Of a stretch of 64,000 bases of DNA, positions 44,313 through 56,154 are shown in pieces; position 1 is the first letter of the stretch; every line of letters begins with the position of its first letter. A program made the translations under genes and the position numbers. The DNA is from Uloborus plumipes (Eukaryota; Arthropoda; Arachnida; Araneae; Uloboridae): NCBI GenBank assembly GCA_038373865.1, contig JAXGGA010001190.1, positions 101,291 through 165,290 of the forward strand, given 5' to 3'. The notes under the pieces are model-generated. The model made no database searches, was not told the DNA's origin, and was given only the letters and a program-made list of their open reading frames with translations.

Positions 44313-45539
44313 ATGGATGCAGTACTTAGAATAGATGTGAGGGAAAGGTTCCTTTTTAAAAACGATAAAAGGATTTATAATGTCATTTCTCGAGGCGTTC
44401 TCAATGGATATCTTGAGGCAGAAACAAGATTTGAAAATTCTTTTAAGCTGCTATTCAAGACTGCAGCTGCTGTTGGTGTTATATATAAAGATCCTACAAC
44501 AAAGTCTTCTAGCGTCTGGCAAATGTGGACCACCTTTAGGATCTTATTAAGTTTTGTGTCTTATATTATTAGTATTATGTATGCGAAGTCTATGGCTTTG
44601 CGAGTACAGTTATTGTATACATTTTATGCATTCTTGACTTTGGGGAATTTGATAAAAATTAACATGCTTCTGAAGAAGGACAGAACGTTCAGTGCCACAT
44701 CAAAAATGTTTGTCCTTCATAGACGTTTTGTTTTCGATTCCGAAGCACATACGAAAAGCATCAGAATGCAAGCTGCTGTTTGGGCAGTCTGGGTAGTTAT
44801 CGTAACCGCCATTTTGATTGGCTATTTCTGTTCTGTGTTAACTGAAAATTCACACTTCAAAATTTTCGATCAAGAAGTTACTTCTGGAATTTTCATCCTC
44901 ACTCACGTAACTCGCGTGTTCTTTTCCTTTGCCACAGTAGATTCGGCTGCTACGACCGTTGCTGCCATGATGATCTGTTGCAATTTGTACACAGCTTCGA
45001 AAAATATTCTTCAATTTTTCGCCAAAAGACTGAAATCCAAGATGACTGGAATGCCTTTCACAAAGATTTCTGTCATTGATGAGATCGCAATGTACGTTAA
45101 GATATTGAAAAGTGTCAATGAAATCGACTCAAGCGTATCCTTCTGTGCACTTCTTCTGTACGCAGTGTCGGTGACAAGTTTTTTCGCAACTCTGAGTTTG
45201 TTGTTTTCTGACCAAGCAGAAGACGGAAGTGTAGTCACAGTGGTTGTGTCGATCTACACTTTGGCTTTGGCACTGGTCATTTTCGGTTGCATGACCTCTG
45301 CTGGGAATCGAGCAAACTCAGAATATGATGCTCTGAAAATGGTACTGATGCAATGTAGTGAAACAGTTTTCTCCAAGGACATTGATTTGCAGGAAATGGT
45401 GGCTTTTATGGGATTTTTGGAAACTCTGAATAGCACGAAGGCATGTTTTACTGGAGGCGAAATGTTTACAATTACCAAAGGACTCATTCTGACCACTGCT
45501 GGTGCAATGGTTACATACGGAGTTCTGATATTTCAATAG
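44313..45539 (+). CDS. Gustatory-receptor-family 7TM chemoreceptor, gene 2
   Basis: Intact frame of 408 codons plus TAG, probably a chemosensory channel subunit of the GR (7tm_7) family. The start ATG 44313 sits in a good context (AAGAAATGG) and gives a normal GR length. Hydrophobic segments lie near residues 84-100, 100-122, 155-177, 195-235, 280-300, 312-333 and 389-407. The C-terminal TYGVLIFQ (401-408) matches the TYhhhhhQF signature. It shares with gene 1 the N-terminal block FKLLFKTAAAVG, SYIIS, the RTFSA..LHRRF loop, ICCNLYTAS, CALLLYAVSV, NRANSEYD and CFTGGEMF. The pair is in the same orientation, 16.7 kb apart, and both lack introns in this region, suggesting duplication. A poly(A) signal AATAAA is at 45709-45714. 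The ligand is unknown. Confidence 0.87.
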   Translation: MDAVLRIDVRERFLFKNDKRIYNVISRGVLNGYLEAETRFENSFKLLFKTAAAVGVIYKDPTTKSSSVWQMWTTFRILLSFVSYIISIMYAKSMALRVQLLYTFYAFLTLGNLIKINMLLKKDRTFSATSKMFVLHRRFVFDSEAHTKSIRMQAAVWAVWVVIVTAILIGYFCSVLTENSHFKIFDQEVTSGIFILTHVTRVFFSFATVDSAATTVAAMMICCNLYTASKNILQFFAKRLKSKMTGMPFTKISVIDEIAMYVKILKSVNEIDSSVSFCALLLYAVSVTSFFATLSLLFSDQAEDGSVVTVVVSIYTLALALVIFGCMTSAGNRANSEYDALKMVLMQCSETVFSKDIDLQEMVAFMGFLETLNSTKACFTGGEMFTITKGLILTTAGAMVTYGVLIFQ

Positions 45540-45708
45540 TTTTCGATGCATACGATATGTTCACTCCATTTGTAAAACCAAGAGCAATTAGCGCCCTATT
45601 CAAATTGGAGACACGTGTGCATTTTATAAGTATGTTTTGAAGAAGATAGTTGTATTCTATGTTTTATATACACTGAAAAGAAAACTGCAGTGCTACTAGA
45701 AAATCTCT

Positions 45709-45714
45709 AATAAA
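45709..45714 (+). promoter_or_regulatory. Poly(A) signal of receptor gene 2
   Basis: AATAAA, 170 bases after the stop codon on the coding strand. Confidence 0.55.
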
Positions 45715-45937
45715 TTGTACTTCCAAGATTTTACACTAAAAAAATAACTACAGTACTATCAGAAAATCGTCTGTAAACTCGACGAACATAAAGTTTTCCA
45801 GTAAGCATACAGCTTATTCTTAAGAACGTTGTGAATTTTACCTAAAAAAATAACTATATCGAGAAGTTTTCTAGTAGTACTAGTTTTTTTCTACAGCGTA
45901 GTAACGAAACAGCTTTTTCTTAAGAAACGATACAGCT

Positions 45938-48053
45938 TCTTTAACGAGGCGCGCACCCAGGAGGGGGCTTTGGGGGCTTAAGCTCCCCCTATGACAAACT
46001 GGACTTGAAAAAATAAAAGGAAGTAAGAAAGAGAAAAAAAATAAACAGGAAAAAGTGACCGAAGGGTATCTTTGCAAAATAAACAAAGTAATCAAAAAAA
46101 AAAAAAAAACTTATACTAAAGCCACAAACTTCTGTACTTCTAACCAATGAAGGCACTGGAAGGGGATTAAAAACTTCAGTATAGAAAACCAAAATAGTTA
46201 ACTGAAAAATCCTTTTCTATTTTCTCCATTTTGTGATTTGAAATAAAAATATTTTTAAAAAGTAGCAAAGAAAATGGAAGGATATCCAAACCTAATCCTT
46301 CTCTTTTTTTCGGCGTTTAAGTTAAAAAGGAATTAAAGTTTTAGAGCTTCAAGTTTTTAAAAATACCGGGAGAAAGTCTCCTCATTGAAGATCGTCTAAT
46401 GTTTGGTTTTTCGAACATGAGTTTCCGAAAATTTCCGGAGGAGAAAAACAAGCCCCATTATCGATTATGGCCTACAGTTTTGTTTTTAAAACTTTAATTT
46501 CAAAAACTTAAAAAGAAGCCTTCCCCCCACACACCAAATAATGATAAAAGGTCTTCTTAAATTTCGTTTTTGGAGCTTAAATTACGAAAACCTGCTGGTG
46601 CAGAGTACATGAATCCTATATCGCTAAGGCTACCGATAAATGGACTATAACCACACATTTAAGACTTCAATTTTGAAAACTTTCCTGAGGAAGGCCCCCG
46701 AACTCTTAACATCGACAACAATGGAACCACATTTCTCTAAGCTTAGTTTCGGGAAAATAGCCTGTGGAGAGTTCCACATTCCACCCATTCCCATAACGTC
46801 ATCAAAGATGGTTCCCAATAGCATTTTTAAAACTTTAATTTCAAAAAAAATGTTCTAGGAAAGGTCACGAAAATTGTTTAAAATTGAGTTTTGATGTCTT
46901 TAATTTTGACGAAAAACATTCAGAGGAGAAAACTGAACATTATACTTTTCTCTAACATCATCAAAGATGCTATTGCGTTGTTTAGACATCAATTTTGAAA
47001 AAATGCCGGTTGAGAGCGACCAAACCCCATTCTTCCAAAGATTATCTCAGATAGTTATACATTTTGTTTTTGTAATTTCAACATCAAAAAATTGCTAGTG
47101 AAAAGTTCAAAAACCACCATTCATTCCCCTAACATCTTCAAAGAGTATTTTTTGAACATCAATTTCGAAAATTTACAACGGGAGAGCCCCCGACTCGTGC
47201 TCTTCCAAGGCTTAATCAAGGTTGTCTTAAACTGCGTTTTTCGAAGCTTAATATAGAACCATGCCTAAACCTCAACCCCCTAACAATTACAAAAATGGCC
47301 TGCAATAACGTTTTTATGGCCGCAAATTCTGAAAAAGATTAGATGAGGGCCGGCAAGTCGCGACTCTCCCTAACATAACCAAAAGTTGTCTAACTGTTGT
47401 GTTTTGGGGATTACTTTTCTAAAAATTTCCCGGGGAGAACCCCTGAACCCCCTATCAGTATATTTTTTGAATATTCCAATTTATGTCTGGTCTTGATTCG
47501 TTGCATAACGCTATTTTTCTGATTTATAGGCCTGATATATTTAGTGGTCTAACATTTTAAGTAATGAGAGAAGTATTATTAGCGCATTAATCGCCTACTC
47601 GTCTTCAGTAAGGTTGGAAGAGCGTCATAGTATTAACCATTTATTTTCTTACATAAATACAATTTGATTAATAAGTAAAAAATTCACATAAAATTTAACA
47701 GAAACAAGAGAGCTTCCAATCAAAGAGGCATTGTGTGTTTCAAATTGACACCTTAAAAAGTTTTTTCCTTTATGAAATTTATTAGTTATTTTTATCCGGA
47801 GATTTTTACCACAATTTTTTCGATTTTTAATAAAGCTGTTTTCCATATCAAAACAAACCAAAAGAGCTTTACACTATTATTCCGGAAAAAATAAATAAAA
47901 AGAAAGAATTGGTAATCTAATAAAGTTCAGTATTCTCGCGATTTTAAAAATTTGATCTAATGGCCTCTGGCCTTAAAAAGGGTAGGGTTGCTTGTTGTCT
48001 GAAATTAGCCCCCCCCCCTTAAGTTAAATCCTGGGTGAGCCCCTGTCTTTAAC
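45938..48053. mobile_element. hAT-type element, copy 2 (2100 bp), inverse of 21538-24076
   Basis: The element at 45946-48045 has ends matching the first copy (GAGGCGCGCACCCAGGAG and ATCCTGGGTGAGCCCCTG) and perfect 8-bp duplications TCTTTAAC (45938-45945, 48046-48053). The interior repeats of about 100 bp run in the opposite direction to copy 1. It is inserted in what may be an older repeat with CACTG..CAGTG ends (about 45670-48176). No transposase. Confidence 0.92.
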
Positions 48054-49153
48054 GATACATCTCCTTCTTAAGTAATGCTACTTAGGAAAGAGATGCATTG
48101 TTACTGGAAAAGTTTATGGAATCCCAATTTCCTAGAGATTCTTTAATAGTACTGTATTTTTTCTACAGTGCATACGAGCTGATGACTACCGTGACTACCT
48201 TTGTATCATTTTATCATTTTGTTTACAATGATAAAACATTTTGACTGTACGGAATGGACCACATGCATCATTGAAATACGCTCTTTTTTTTTTTTTTTTT
48301 TGAAAACTCTGTTTGAATTTTGTAAAATATTTTTTCAAACAGAAAATATTTTTTAAAAACATTCTGTTTGAATACAGATACTTATTTTTTCGTACAGAAA
48401 ATATTTCCCCCTACAGTTGGACAAACAGTTTTTCTGATGAGAAACCAACAATATTTGCTATAATTTCATTGAAGACCGCATAAAGAGACTAAGTATGAGA
48501 CTGGGCAAAAATATCGTAAAATACATTACTTAGCAGAAAATATAGCAGTTTTAGTCATAAAAGAGGAAATTTTTATTTTGTAACTGATCTTTTCTATGCA
48601 TATACAATGACTGAAAGAGAAAGTCATCTTAGCGAACAATCGAAAAGTAGTGATTGTTTTAGAGGTAACGAAAGGCAACTTTTTATCTTGTTGCGAGAGT
48701 TGCAATACATAAATATGCATAACATATACCATTCAGAGGAAAAATATGTCCTTTCTTTTTTTGAGTGTTGTGAAAAACAACTTTTTATCTATTTGTGGAT
48801 TTTTTATACATTAACAAAGTAACCTAAATGAAAAAGTATTGCAAACACATTATTCAGACGAGAAAATACATGCTCTTTTGAGCTTTAAGAGAAGCAACTT
48901 TCTGTCATGTTGCGAAATAAAAAAAAAAGCAGAAAATATTGTACACATTCTGTGTGACGAAATAAATCAGCAATTTTTGAGTATTAAGAGCAAACTTTTT
49001 GTCTTGTTGAGGAGATTTTTATAGCTAGGACGATGGTATACTCATTTTTTTTACTTCTAGATTACTATCTGTCCCCTGATCGGACGGAGTGAGAAAATTT
49101 TGTGCAGTGTGTTCAAGATTACACTCTCTTGGAATAAATGGGTATGAGAAATG
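48054..49153. other. Spacer
   Basis: Non-coding. The start carries AGTACTGTATTTTTTCTACAGTG, which mirrors sequence around 45670-45760. T tract 48282-48301. No gene seen. Confidence 0.5.
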
Positions 49154-49655
49154 ATCTAAGTCAGTGGTTCCCAAAGTGGTCCACATGGACCCCCAAGGGT
49201 CCCTCGGAGTTTCGATGAGGTGTATATAAAATAAAGAAGAAATTGGGGGGTACACAAGATGCAAATAGGGGTCCTTTTGCTGATGCACCAAATTTGCTCA
49301 GTCCCACTTGAAAGTCTTCTTTTTTCTTGTACACCTACTCTATATACGAATACTAGCTGATTTAGATTTTGTGCCATTATTTTTATGAAAGCATGCATAA
49401 AAATGTTAGGTTTTTCTCTTCATCTGTTTTCTTTTCACTTAAATTTTAATTTTTGACTTTGCAGTAAAATTGTCAAACTCAATCTTTTGGAAAGTTGTCA
49501 TTTGGTTGTTTTAGAACTTTAATGAATGGAACGTAACCATTTAATTCCCGGTGAGAATGCTTGAATTATATTATTACGATTCCTGATTAATTTCAGAATG
49601 ACCCCAAGGAAAGGGGTCCACAGAACAAAAAAGTTTGGAAACCCCTGATCTAAGT
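49154..49655. mobile_element. hAT (Charlie-like) MITE (486 bp)
   Basis: The element at 49162-49647 begins CAGTGGTTCCCAAAGTGG and ends AGTTTGGAAACCCCTG, with perfect 8-bp duplications ATCTAAGT. The CAGTGGTTCCCAAA end is the form seen in Charlie/MER5-type hATs. Non-coding. Confidence 0.92.
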
Positions 49656-49697
49656 AGATAATCAGTATTTTTAGGGTATTATTTTTGGACGACCCAC

Positions 49698-51978
49698 TAG
49701 GGTGGGTCGAAAAAAGCTTTTTTTTTCTGATCAATTTCTAATAGCACGGAAAACTTGCCCATGGGCACCCTAATAACGGGGAAAATAATGAAAAAAATAA
49801 TTAATTACTTTTGTAATCGCGCAAGAGCTCTAAAGTTTAGAAAAAAAGAGAAATTCCTGTCATTTTTAAAAATGAATATTTTTTTCAAAAAATATTTTTT
49901 TAAATTTCTAATAGTGCGGAAAACTTGCGAATGGGTATTATAATAACGGGAAAAATAATGAAAATAATATTTAGTTACTTTTGTAAAAGTGCAAGAGCTC
50001 TAAAGTTTAGAAAAAAAGAGAAAAATCTGTAATTTTTAGCGATGAATTTTTTTTTCAAAAAATATTTTTTTTTTTATTTCTAATAGTGCGGAAAACTTGT
50101 GCCAGGGCTTCCTAATAACAGCAAAAATAATTTAAAAAATAATTAATTATTTTTGAAACCACGCAGAAGGTCTAAAATTTCGAATAAAAAGAGAAATCTG
50201 TAATTTTTAAAAATATATAATTATTTAAAAAAATAGTTTTTTATATTTAATAGTATAAAAACTACTTTTGTGGTTAGAAATTGGTTTAAAAAAACTTGGG
50301 GTACATTGCCGTTCGTTTGAATTTGCACAAAAACCCTAAAAATCCTTTTTTTTTTTTTTTTTGGAAAAAATCACATATCGCAGCTTATTGCACATTTTAG
50401 CATGTTTTTTACAGATTCTAAAATAATACTAAATCAAGTCCCACCCACATCCTACCCAATCAACCAACCATTTTGGGTGTGCTTACTTGCACCCTTTGAA
50501 TTCTGACTTCGAATCAAATTTTTTCATTAAAGATCTTTATTTTAAGGTTGTCTTAATAAAACCCTCTCGGTTTTCATTCCCGCAAACTTTAGCAACAGCC
50601 TTTGTAACTAGTTTTACACACCTCTCCACTGACTGAGTGTGGCAGGGAAATTTCAAGTAATCAAATTCTGGAAGGGTTTTTTCTTTCAATAGGGTTGAAA
50701 TATTTTCTGTAGATATATTTGACAGAAGGGGTGGAGGTGTCAGCTTACAATTTGCCCAATCAATTAGTTCAGGATAGTCAGTGGCTTCAAAGTTAATTGA
50801 AGAAAGCTTGAAAGCTCTAATGTGGCCCACTACTGGCGGCTCATTTCTGGCTTTCAGCATCTTCCTGTAGCCTAACTCTCTAATGTGATATCTGTTATCT
50901 ATTATCATCGCCAGCATGAGAATCTCTAGATGCCGGAAGAAAGAGTTTCTCTGAATGACTGGATCGATTTTTTTTTTTTTAAAGTTGTCCGGAAAATGTC
51001 TGGTTATTTGAATGATCTTTAATACGTGCTTCGGACCATCTTTCACAGTGTTGTGCACTTTAATATTGAACCAATCAGGAGCGTAGGTCTTTACAATGTA
51101 ATTTGCAAGGGTCTTCATTTCGCTTGTCGGACTTATTTGGGAAACATAAAGTCTTAACACCTGGTTTGCACAAGTTAACCATCTGGAGTGGCTGAGGGGT
51201 CCAGGATTTTTAGCTGCTAATTCTGAATCACAGCTTCCTGTGCTGATTGCTTGAACAATGTCTAAAAGATATTTCTAATCTTTACTGAGGTCAGTTTTAT
51301 TTATTGTGATGGTAATACATTCATGCATAGAAAGTTTTTCTTTTTTCTTCTCTTTAAGCCAGTTTAACTGTCTCTTTTCTATCCAACGTTTTTCCCGTTA
51401 TTAGGATGCCCTTGTGCAAGTTTTCCGCACTATTAAAAATTTAAAAAAGTATTTCAAAAAAAATATTCATCATTAAAAATGACAGATTTTCCTCTTTTTT
51501 TCTAAACTTTAGAGCTCTTGCGTGATTACAAAAGTAATTAATTATTTTTTTAATTATTTTTCCCGTTATTAGGATGCCCATGAGCAAGTTTTCCGCACTA
51601 TTAGAAATTTAAAAAATATTTTTTGAAAAAAAATATTCATCTTTAAAAATGACAGATTTTTCTCTTTTTTTCTAAACTTTAGAGCTCTTGCGCGATTACA
51701 AAATTAATTATTTTTTTTATTATTTTTCCCGTTATTAGGATGCCCATGCGCAAGTTTTCCGCACTATTAGAAATTTAAAAAATATTTTTTGAAAAAAATA
51801 TTCATCTTTAAAAATGACAGATTTTTCTCTTTTTTTCTAAACTTTAGAGCTCTTGCGCGATTACAAAAGTAATTAATTATTTTTTTATTATTTTTCCCGT
51901 TATTAGGATGCCCATGGGCAAGTTTTCCGTGCTATTAGAAATTGACCAGAAAAAAAAAGCGTTTTTCGACCTACCCTA
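49698..51978. mobile_element. DNA transposon (2.28 kb) with subterminal repeat arrays
   Basis: Begins TAGGGTGGGTCGAAAAA and ends TTTTTCGACCTACCCTA (inverted). Each end carries tandem copies of a roughly 170-bp unit built on CTAATAGYRCGGAAAACTTG, TAATAACGGG and AAGAGCTCTAAAGTTTAG: about three on the left (49740-50220) and about four inverted on the right (51390-51950). It encodes a decayed protein on the minus strand. No matching target duplication is visible. The TAGGGTGG end is shared with the hAT-type element at 38091. Confidence 0.75.
50537..51393 (-). pseudogene. Transposon protein, C-terminal part, broken
   Basis: The minus strand codes from about 51393 (KRWIEKRQLNWLKEKKK, ITINKTDLSKD) to an in-frame TAG at 51275-51277. 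It continues openly through PGPLSHSRWLT, LRLYVSQ, PVVGHIRAFKL and LPEFDYLKFPCHTQSVERCV to KTTLK and a stop at 50537. From memory, motifs such as GPLSHSRWLT and CHTQSVER match the C-terminal half of a large family of uncharacterised arthropod and cnidarian proteins (some labelled cc8K15.2-like). The N-terminal half is absent and there is one internal stop. Its position inside a terminal-inverted-repeat element suggests it is that element's transposase (inference). Confidence 0.65.
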
Positions 51979-52748
51979 ATAATCACGCTATACATTCGCA
52001 ATGAGCTTAGAAGCTAAAGAAACAAGTGGCCCATGGATCACATGCGAACCTTTGAACCCTTCATAATGTTATTTAGCCATCATTTTAAAGGAAAAATCGT
52101 ACAAAATTTTTATTCTCTGAATCTATACAAAATACACACAAAAGAGTCAATTGCATCAAAATTTCATCTTTTAAAAACTGTAAGAATGAAAAACTTAGTT
52201 CTTTCATTCTTGCTGCTTTTGCAATTTTGCGAATGTGAAATTCATAAGTAAATATTTTTAGTAAGCTTCCGTATGAATCAGTATAAGAACAGTGACAGCC
52301 TGATTTTACATTCCTCAATTAACTGGGTTTGAAAAACATAAAATACAGGAAATACATAGAAACCTTATGCTAAAGGGACCTGCTGAGCAAAGCGTAAATT
52401 ACGGAAAAAACGCAGATTCGGGGGACGTAAAATCAGGGTTTCACTGTAGTTGAAACCCGTTATTTCGCGATTGTAGACCTGCTGGAGCGGAAAATGTAAA
52501 GTCATTAAACATTTTCTCAAACACTCTTTGTCACAGGGTCATCTTCAAACAATGATGACGCCTAAACACTTTTTTTTTTTGGAAACAAACGAAACTCTTA
52601 TAATCTTTTCCGTATGTTACCCAGGGCTGCCATGATGTTACCTAGTTGTTACTCACCAAAAGTGCAGTTTCAAAAATTACTACAAGTGTGGTAATAGATT
52701 TTGTTTCAATTTATCCTATGCTCTTTTTACCCCAACACACTCTCCTTT
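51979..52748. other. Spacer
   Basis: Non-coding. Around 52420-52470 the block CAGGGTTTCACTGTAGTTGAAACCCG looks like the abutting ends of pogo/Tigger-type MITEs. No gene seen. Confidence 0.45.
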
Positions 52749-53062
52749 GAGTTACCTAGAGCCGCTGTATAGACAGACCGACGCATCAAGATTAAGTTTC
52801 ACCACTTTGGATCCAATTCCTTAACTTTTACTTTCAAATTTTCATTGTTGCGGAGTAGGGTTACCAGAAAAAAGTTTTGGCACATTGCTAAGCTTTGCCA
52901 AATCCACGTGCCGCTAATAATTGCTCACAGTGAAAAATTACCAAAACTCGATTACTGGCCAGAAAAGACAACCACTCAAGCACACAAACACGCGCTGGAT
53001 CCAAAGTGGTGAAACTTAATCTTGATGCGCCGGCTCGTATATATAGGGGCCTTAGAGTTACC
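52749..53062. mobile_element. 298-bp MITE, copy 2, with 8-bp target duplication
   Basis: The element at 52757-53054 is the same length as 3926-4223 and nearly identical, starting TAGAGCCGC and ending GGGGCCTTA. The flanking duplication GAGTTACC (52749-52756 and 53055-53062) differs from that of copy 1, so the copies are independent insertions. Confidence 0.92.
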
Positions 53063-54233
53063 CAAACATTTGTCTAATTATCATAGTTTGAGCACAATAA
53101 ATATTTATTATCAATATATAATCAAAGCCTTGCCAATTATGACAAGACTTTTGGTTCACCCAGTACATAAATTAATGCTCAAGAATTAGGAACACGGCTA
53201 AAAACCAAGAGTCATGGGTGAAGTAAATCCTTCCTCCCCTCTTTTGTTGTTGTCTTGTGCCAGTTAGGCTTAACTCTATGGCTAGGCTGGCAATTTGGTG
53301 TGAGTCACTTTTTTGACTTTATAATTTAGTGTGAAGTAACGACTTCCAAAGTACACACATGCCATTGGGATCCGTTTATAGCATAGGCAACAATTCACAC
53401 CACAAGACCATATTCACACAAAGATAGGACAAGAGAGAGAAAGTACATCCATGTTCCATGCCGGGATTTAAGCCTGGAACCTCCCTATCCGCAGTCAGAC
53501 TTCTATGACCACACGATAAGGGGGCCGGCTCTTCTCTTAAAGAATGGGACAATTTAATTTTACGATATTTAGGTCTTTTTCGATTCGAGTAGAAGCAAAT
53601 ATCAATTGCGAGATATCGTGACGGGAAAGCTGAAGGGACCAATGAAGCAGCCATTAACAGAAAATGTTACTTAAAAAAAAATTTCTAAACTAGTTGAGCT
53701 ATGAGTAGGAAATATATATTTTTTTAAAGTGCAGGTTTTGCGTAATAGATAAGTCTCGGATTATAAATGCAACACCATGATAAAAATACAAATGAATAAA
53801 TTCGCGGAATTTCGTCTGCATATCATTATTTATTGCGTATTAATGTACTAAATTGTGATTTATACGGTCACAATTTCATGTTCGGATGTTTTCCTAGACT
53901 TTTATTCTATGATTTATTGAACTCTGATTGGACCATTATTTTGCATACGTCAAATCGCCTCCCATTCTAAATCAGGCATCGGGGAAATACTAAAGAATCA
54001 TTAACAGCCAAACATAAGCCATTTCGTTCATTGCTGTCAAGTTTGACCTTATCAACGACAATTTTTCATTGTACCAAAGATTTGGAAAGTTTAAAAGGTG
54101 AGTATTTATATCAGTTGTCATTAATTTGCAGATGTACAACAAAGGTATTTCTAAAATCATTGAGGGATCATCCTTTTTTCTTATTGTCGCGTAAATAATA
54201 TTCCTTTTCACTCAAACACCCAGAATTTTTATC
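53063..54233. other. Spacer with a possible SINE fragment
   Basis: Non-coding. On the minus strand about 53530-53450 reads like a tRNA-derived SINE head (GGTTCCAGGCTTAAATCCCGG in place of a B box), but the match is weak. Otherwise nothing recognised. Confidence 0.4.
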
Positions 54234-56154
54234 TTTTATATCAGGGCCGTATTTAAGAGGTGAGTTTTTACGGCTCAAATCCCCTCAAAAAATTTTCAAA
54301 ATTGTTCTAAAAAGGCTTTTTAAGGTCCTTTTTTGCTGAAAAATAATGTTATCACTATTTTATTTTTAGTTTTCTTATTTACTTTTCAATTTTATTTCAA
54401 AAATGAAGTTATCATTATTGAATAAATAGTACAAGATAATTAATTTATCTGCAGTAATGATCTTTATTGTACTTTTTGTAAACATCACGGGACGCGGGAG
54501 CGTCCCGCCCCGCCAAGAAAACCAAATACAAGCCGCCAAGAAATTTCCGTCGCCAATAAAAATGTAAAAGAGCGACTAGGACTGTTTACGCGAGTAACCA
54601 AACCGGGGTTTTCACCCCTCTGTATCTCAGCCCCATAAAGATCCTTAGAGTTCATTTTTGGTATACTCAATCTCCAGCGGCCCCTGACGGCACATACTAA
54701 AGCAAAACATCCAAGACCCTCAGGGTGAGGGGTGATATATGTTATAAAATCGCTATTTTTCGCACTTTTTAAAAATTGTTTGACAGGGGTCCAGACTAAA
54801 CGGTAACTCGGATTGAGCTCTGCTTTTGCACCCACATTTATTTTGTCCCAAAGCTCGGCATAGGGGTTTTTTCGACCCCCCACCCCCTCCCCCCTCGTTT
54901 TTATTTTCCGTATCTTTTCTCCCCGGGGGTCTTCAGTCTTGATTTTTGGTATGAATATTCTCGATGAGACATTGAGGACATTTTCCCAAAATTTACCCCC
55001 CGGGGTCATCGCACCCCTGAGTTATTAATGCTTAAAATTGGTCCGATTTCTATCTACTAGCTCTGTTCAACATCTGAGCATTTATGTTTTCATTGTTGGG
55101 CCACGAGGAAAGAAAACTCAATGATTTATAATTTCATCTGTTGCCAGTTTCTATTTGTTAACAAATAAAATATTTGCAATTGATTTTATTGCATAAGGCT
55201 TTTAAAAGGGATCTTCAATTTAGTTCATTTTAATATGAGATCGGCAGTAAGGGTTGGGGTTTTTTTTTTGAACTTTTAATTTAATCGTAGTATTGTTAGC
55301 AACTAGCTTTGTTTTGCGTCGGTTCGGGTGGTACATTGTGATTGATTTCAAATTTATCCTAGACTGAAGAAGATCCTTGAACTTTTGCACCAAATGCATG
55401 CTGCCAAGAAAACCACAGATGTCGGACTGCCAAGAAAAATGTTGAAGGGAAAAAAAAAACATGCAAAGTAAATTTTGAAGAGAAAAAAAAAAAACAGGCA
55501 AAGAAATAATATTAATGCAAAAATATGTGATATCTCCCCAAAAACAACAGTGTTGTAAAAAAATCCCCCGCCAAGAAAACCTTAAATACTCGGCCTTAAA
55601 AAGTTATGATATCGAGTTTTCCCGCCAAGTTTGTGCCAAACTACAACTAACCTGTAAGTATAGTTCTTTTAAATTGTTTTCAGTCCTGCCAGGCGGGAAG
55701 TTTTTACTCATTAAGCAACCACCTCACAAGACAAAGCTTCCCGCCTGGCAAAACTGAAAACAATTTAAAAGAACTATACATACAGGTTAGTTGTAGTTTG
55801 GCACAAACTTGGCGGGAAAACTCGATATCATAACTTTTTAAGGCCGAGTATTTAAGGTTTTCTTGGCGGGGGATTTTTTTACAACACTGTTGTTTTTGGG
55901 GAGATAATTTCATACACAACAATACACCTTTTAACTGGGACGAAGATGCTTTGTACACATCAGAATTTTCCTTCATTGGAAAGCTATTTTATTATTTTAT
56001 TTTTCATGTTAATGCCTCTTAAGCATCTACCATAACAGAAAGCAATGGAATATAGAACATGAAATCAAATTTTATTTATCATCTAGATTTCATAATAAAT
56101 GTGTTGGTAAAACCCTCCTCGAAGCAATGGTCTGGTTACGGCCCTGTTTTATAT
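54234..56154. mobile_element. hAT-type element (1905 bp) with a palindrome inside
   Basis: The element at 54242-56146 begins CAGGGCCGTA and ends TACGGCCCTG, with perfect 8-bp duplications TTTTATAT. The left part (54480-55020) is GC-richer and has long chance open frames on the minus strand. CGCCAAGAAAACC recurs near 54510, 55407 and 55568 and, inverted, near 55855-55870. No recognisable transposase. Confidence 0.88.
55524..55914. repeat. Foldback with about 177-bp arms
   Basis: Left arm 55524-55700 and right arm 55737-55914 are near-perfect inverse complements (inner ends GCCAGGCGGGAAG / CTTCCCGCCTGGC) with a 36-nt loop. It is nested in the hAT element. A diverged single-arm relative is at 62590-62720. 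Confidence 0.9.

Noticed and set aside
45670..48176. Outer element with CACTG..CAGTG ends around the hAT copy 2
   Set aside because: The similarity between the two ends is suggestive but too diverged, and no target duplication could be confirmed.
53440..53530. Possible tRNA gene
   Set aside because: A weak T-arm-like stretch with an altered B box and no cloverleaf. At best a SINE fragment.
54485..55009. 174-codon minus-strand open frame
   Set aside because: It lies in a GC-richer block of a non-autonomous hAT element. Composition explains the lack of stops and no protein motif is visible.
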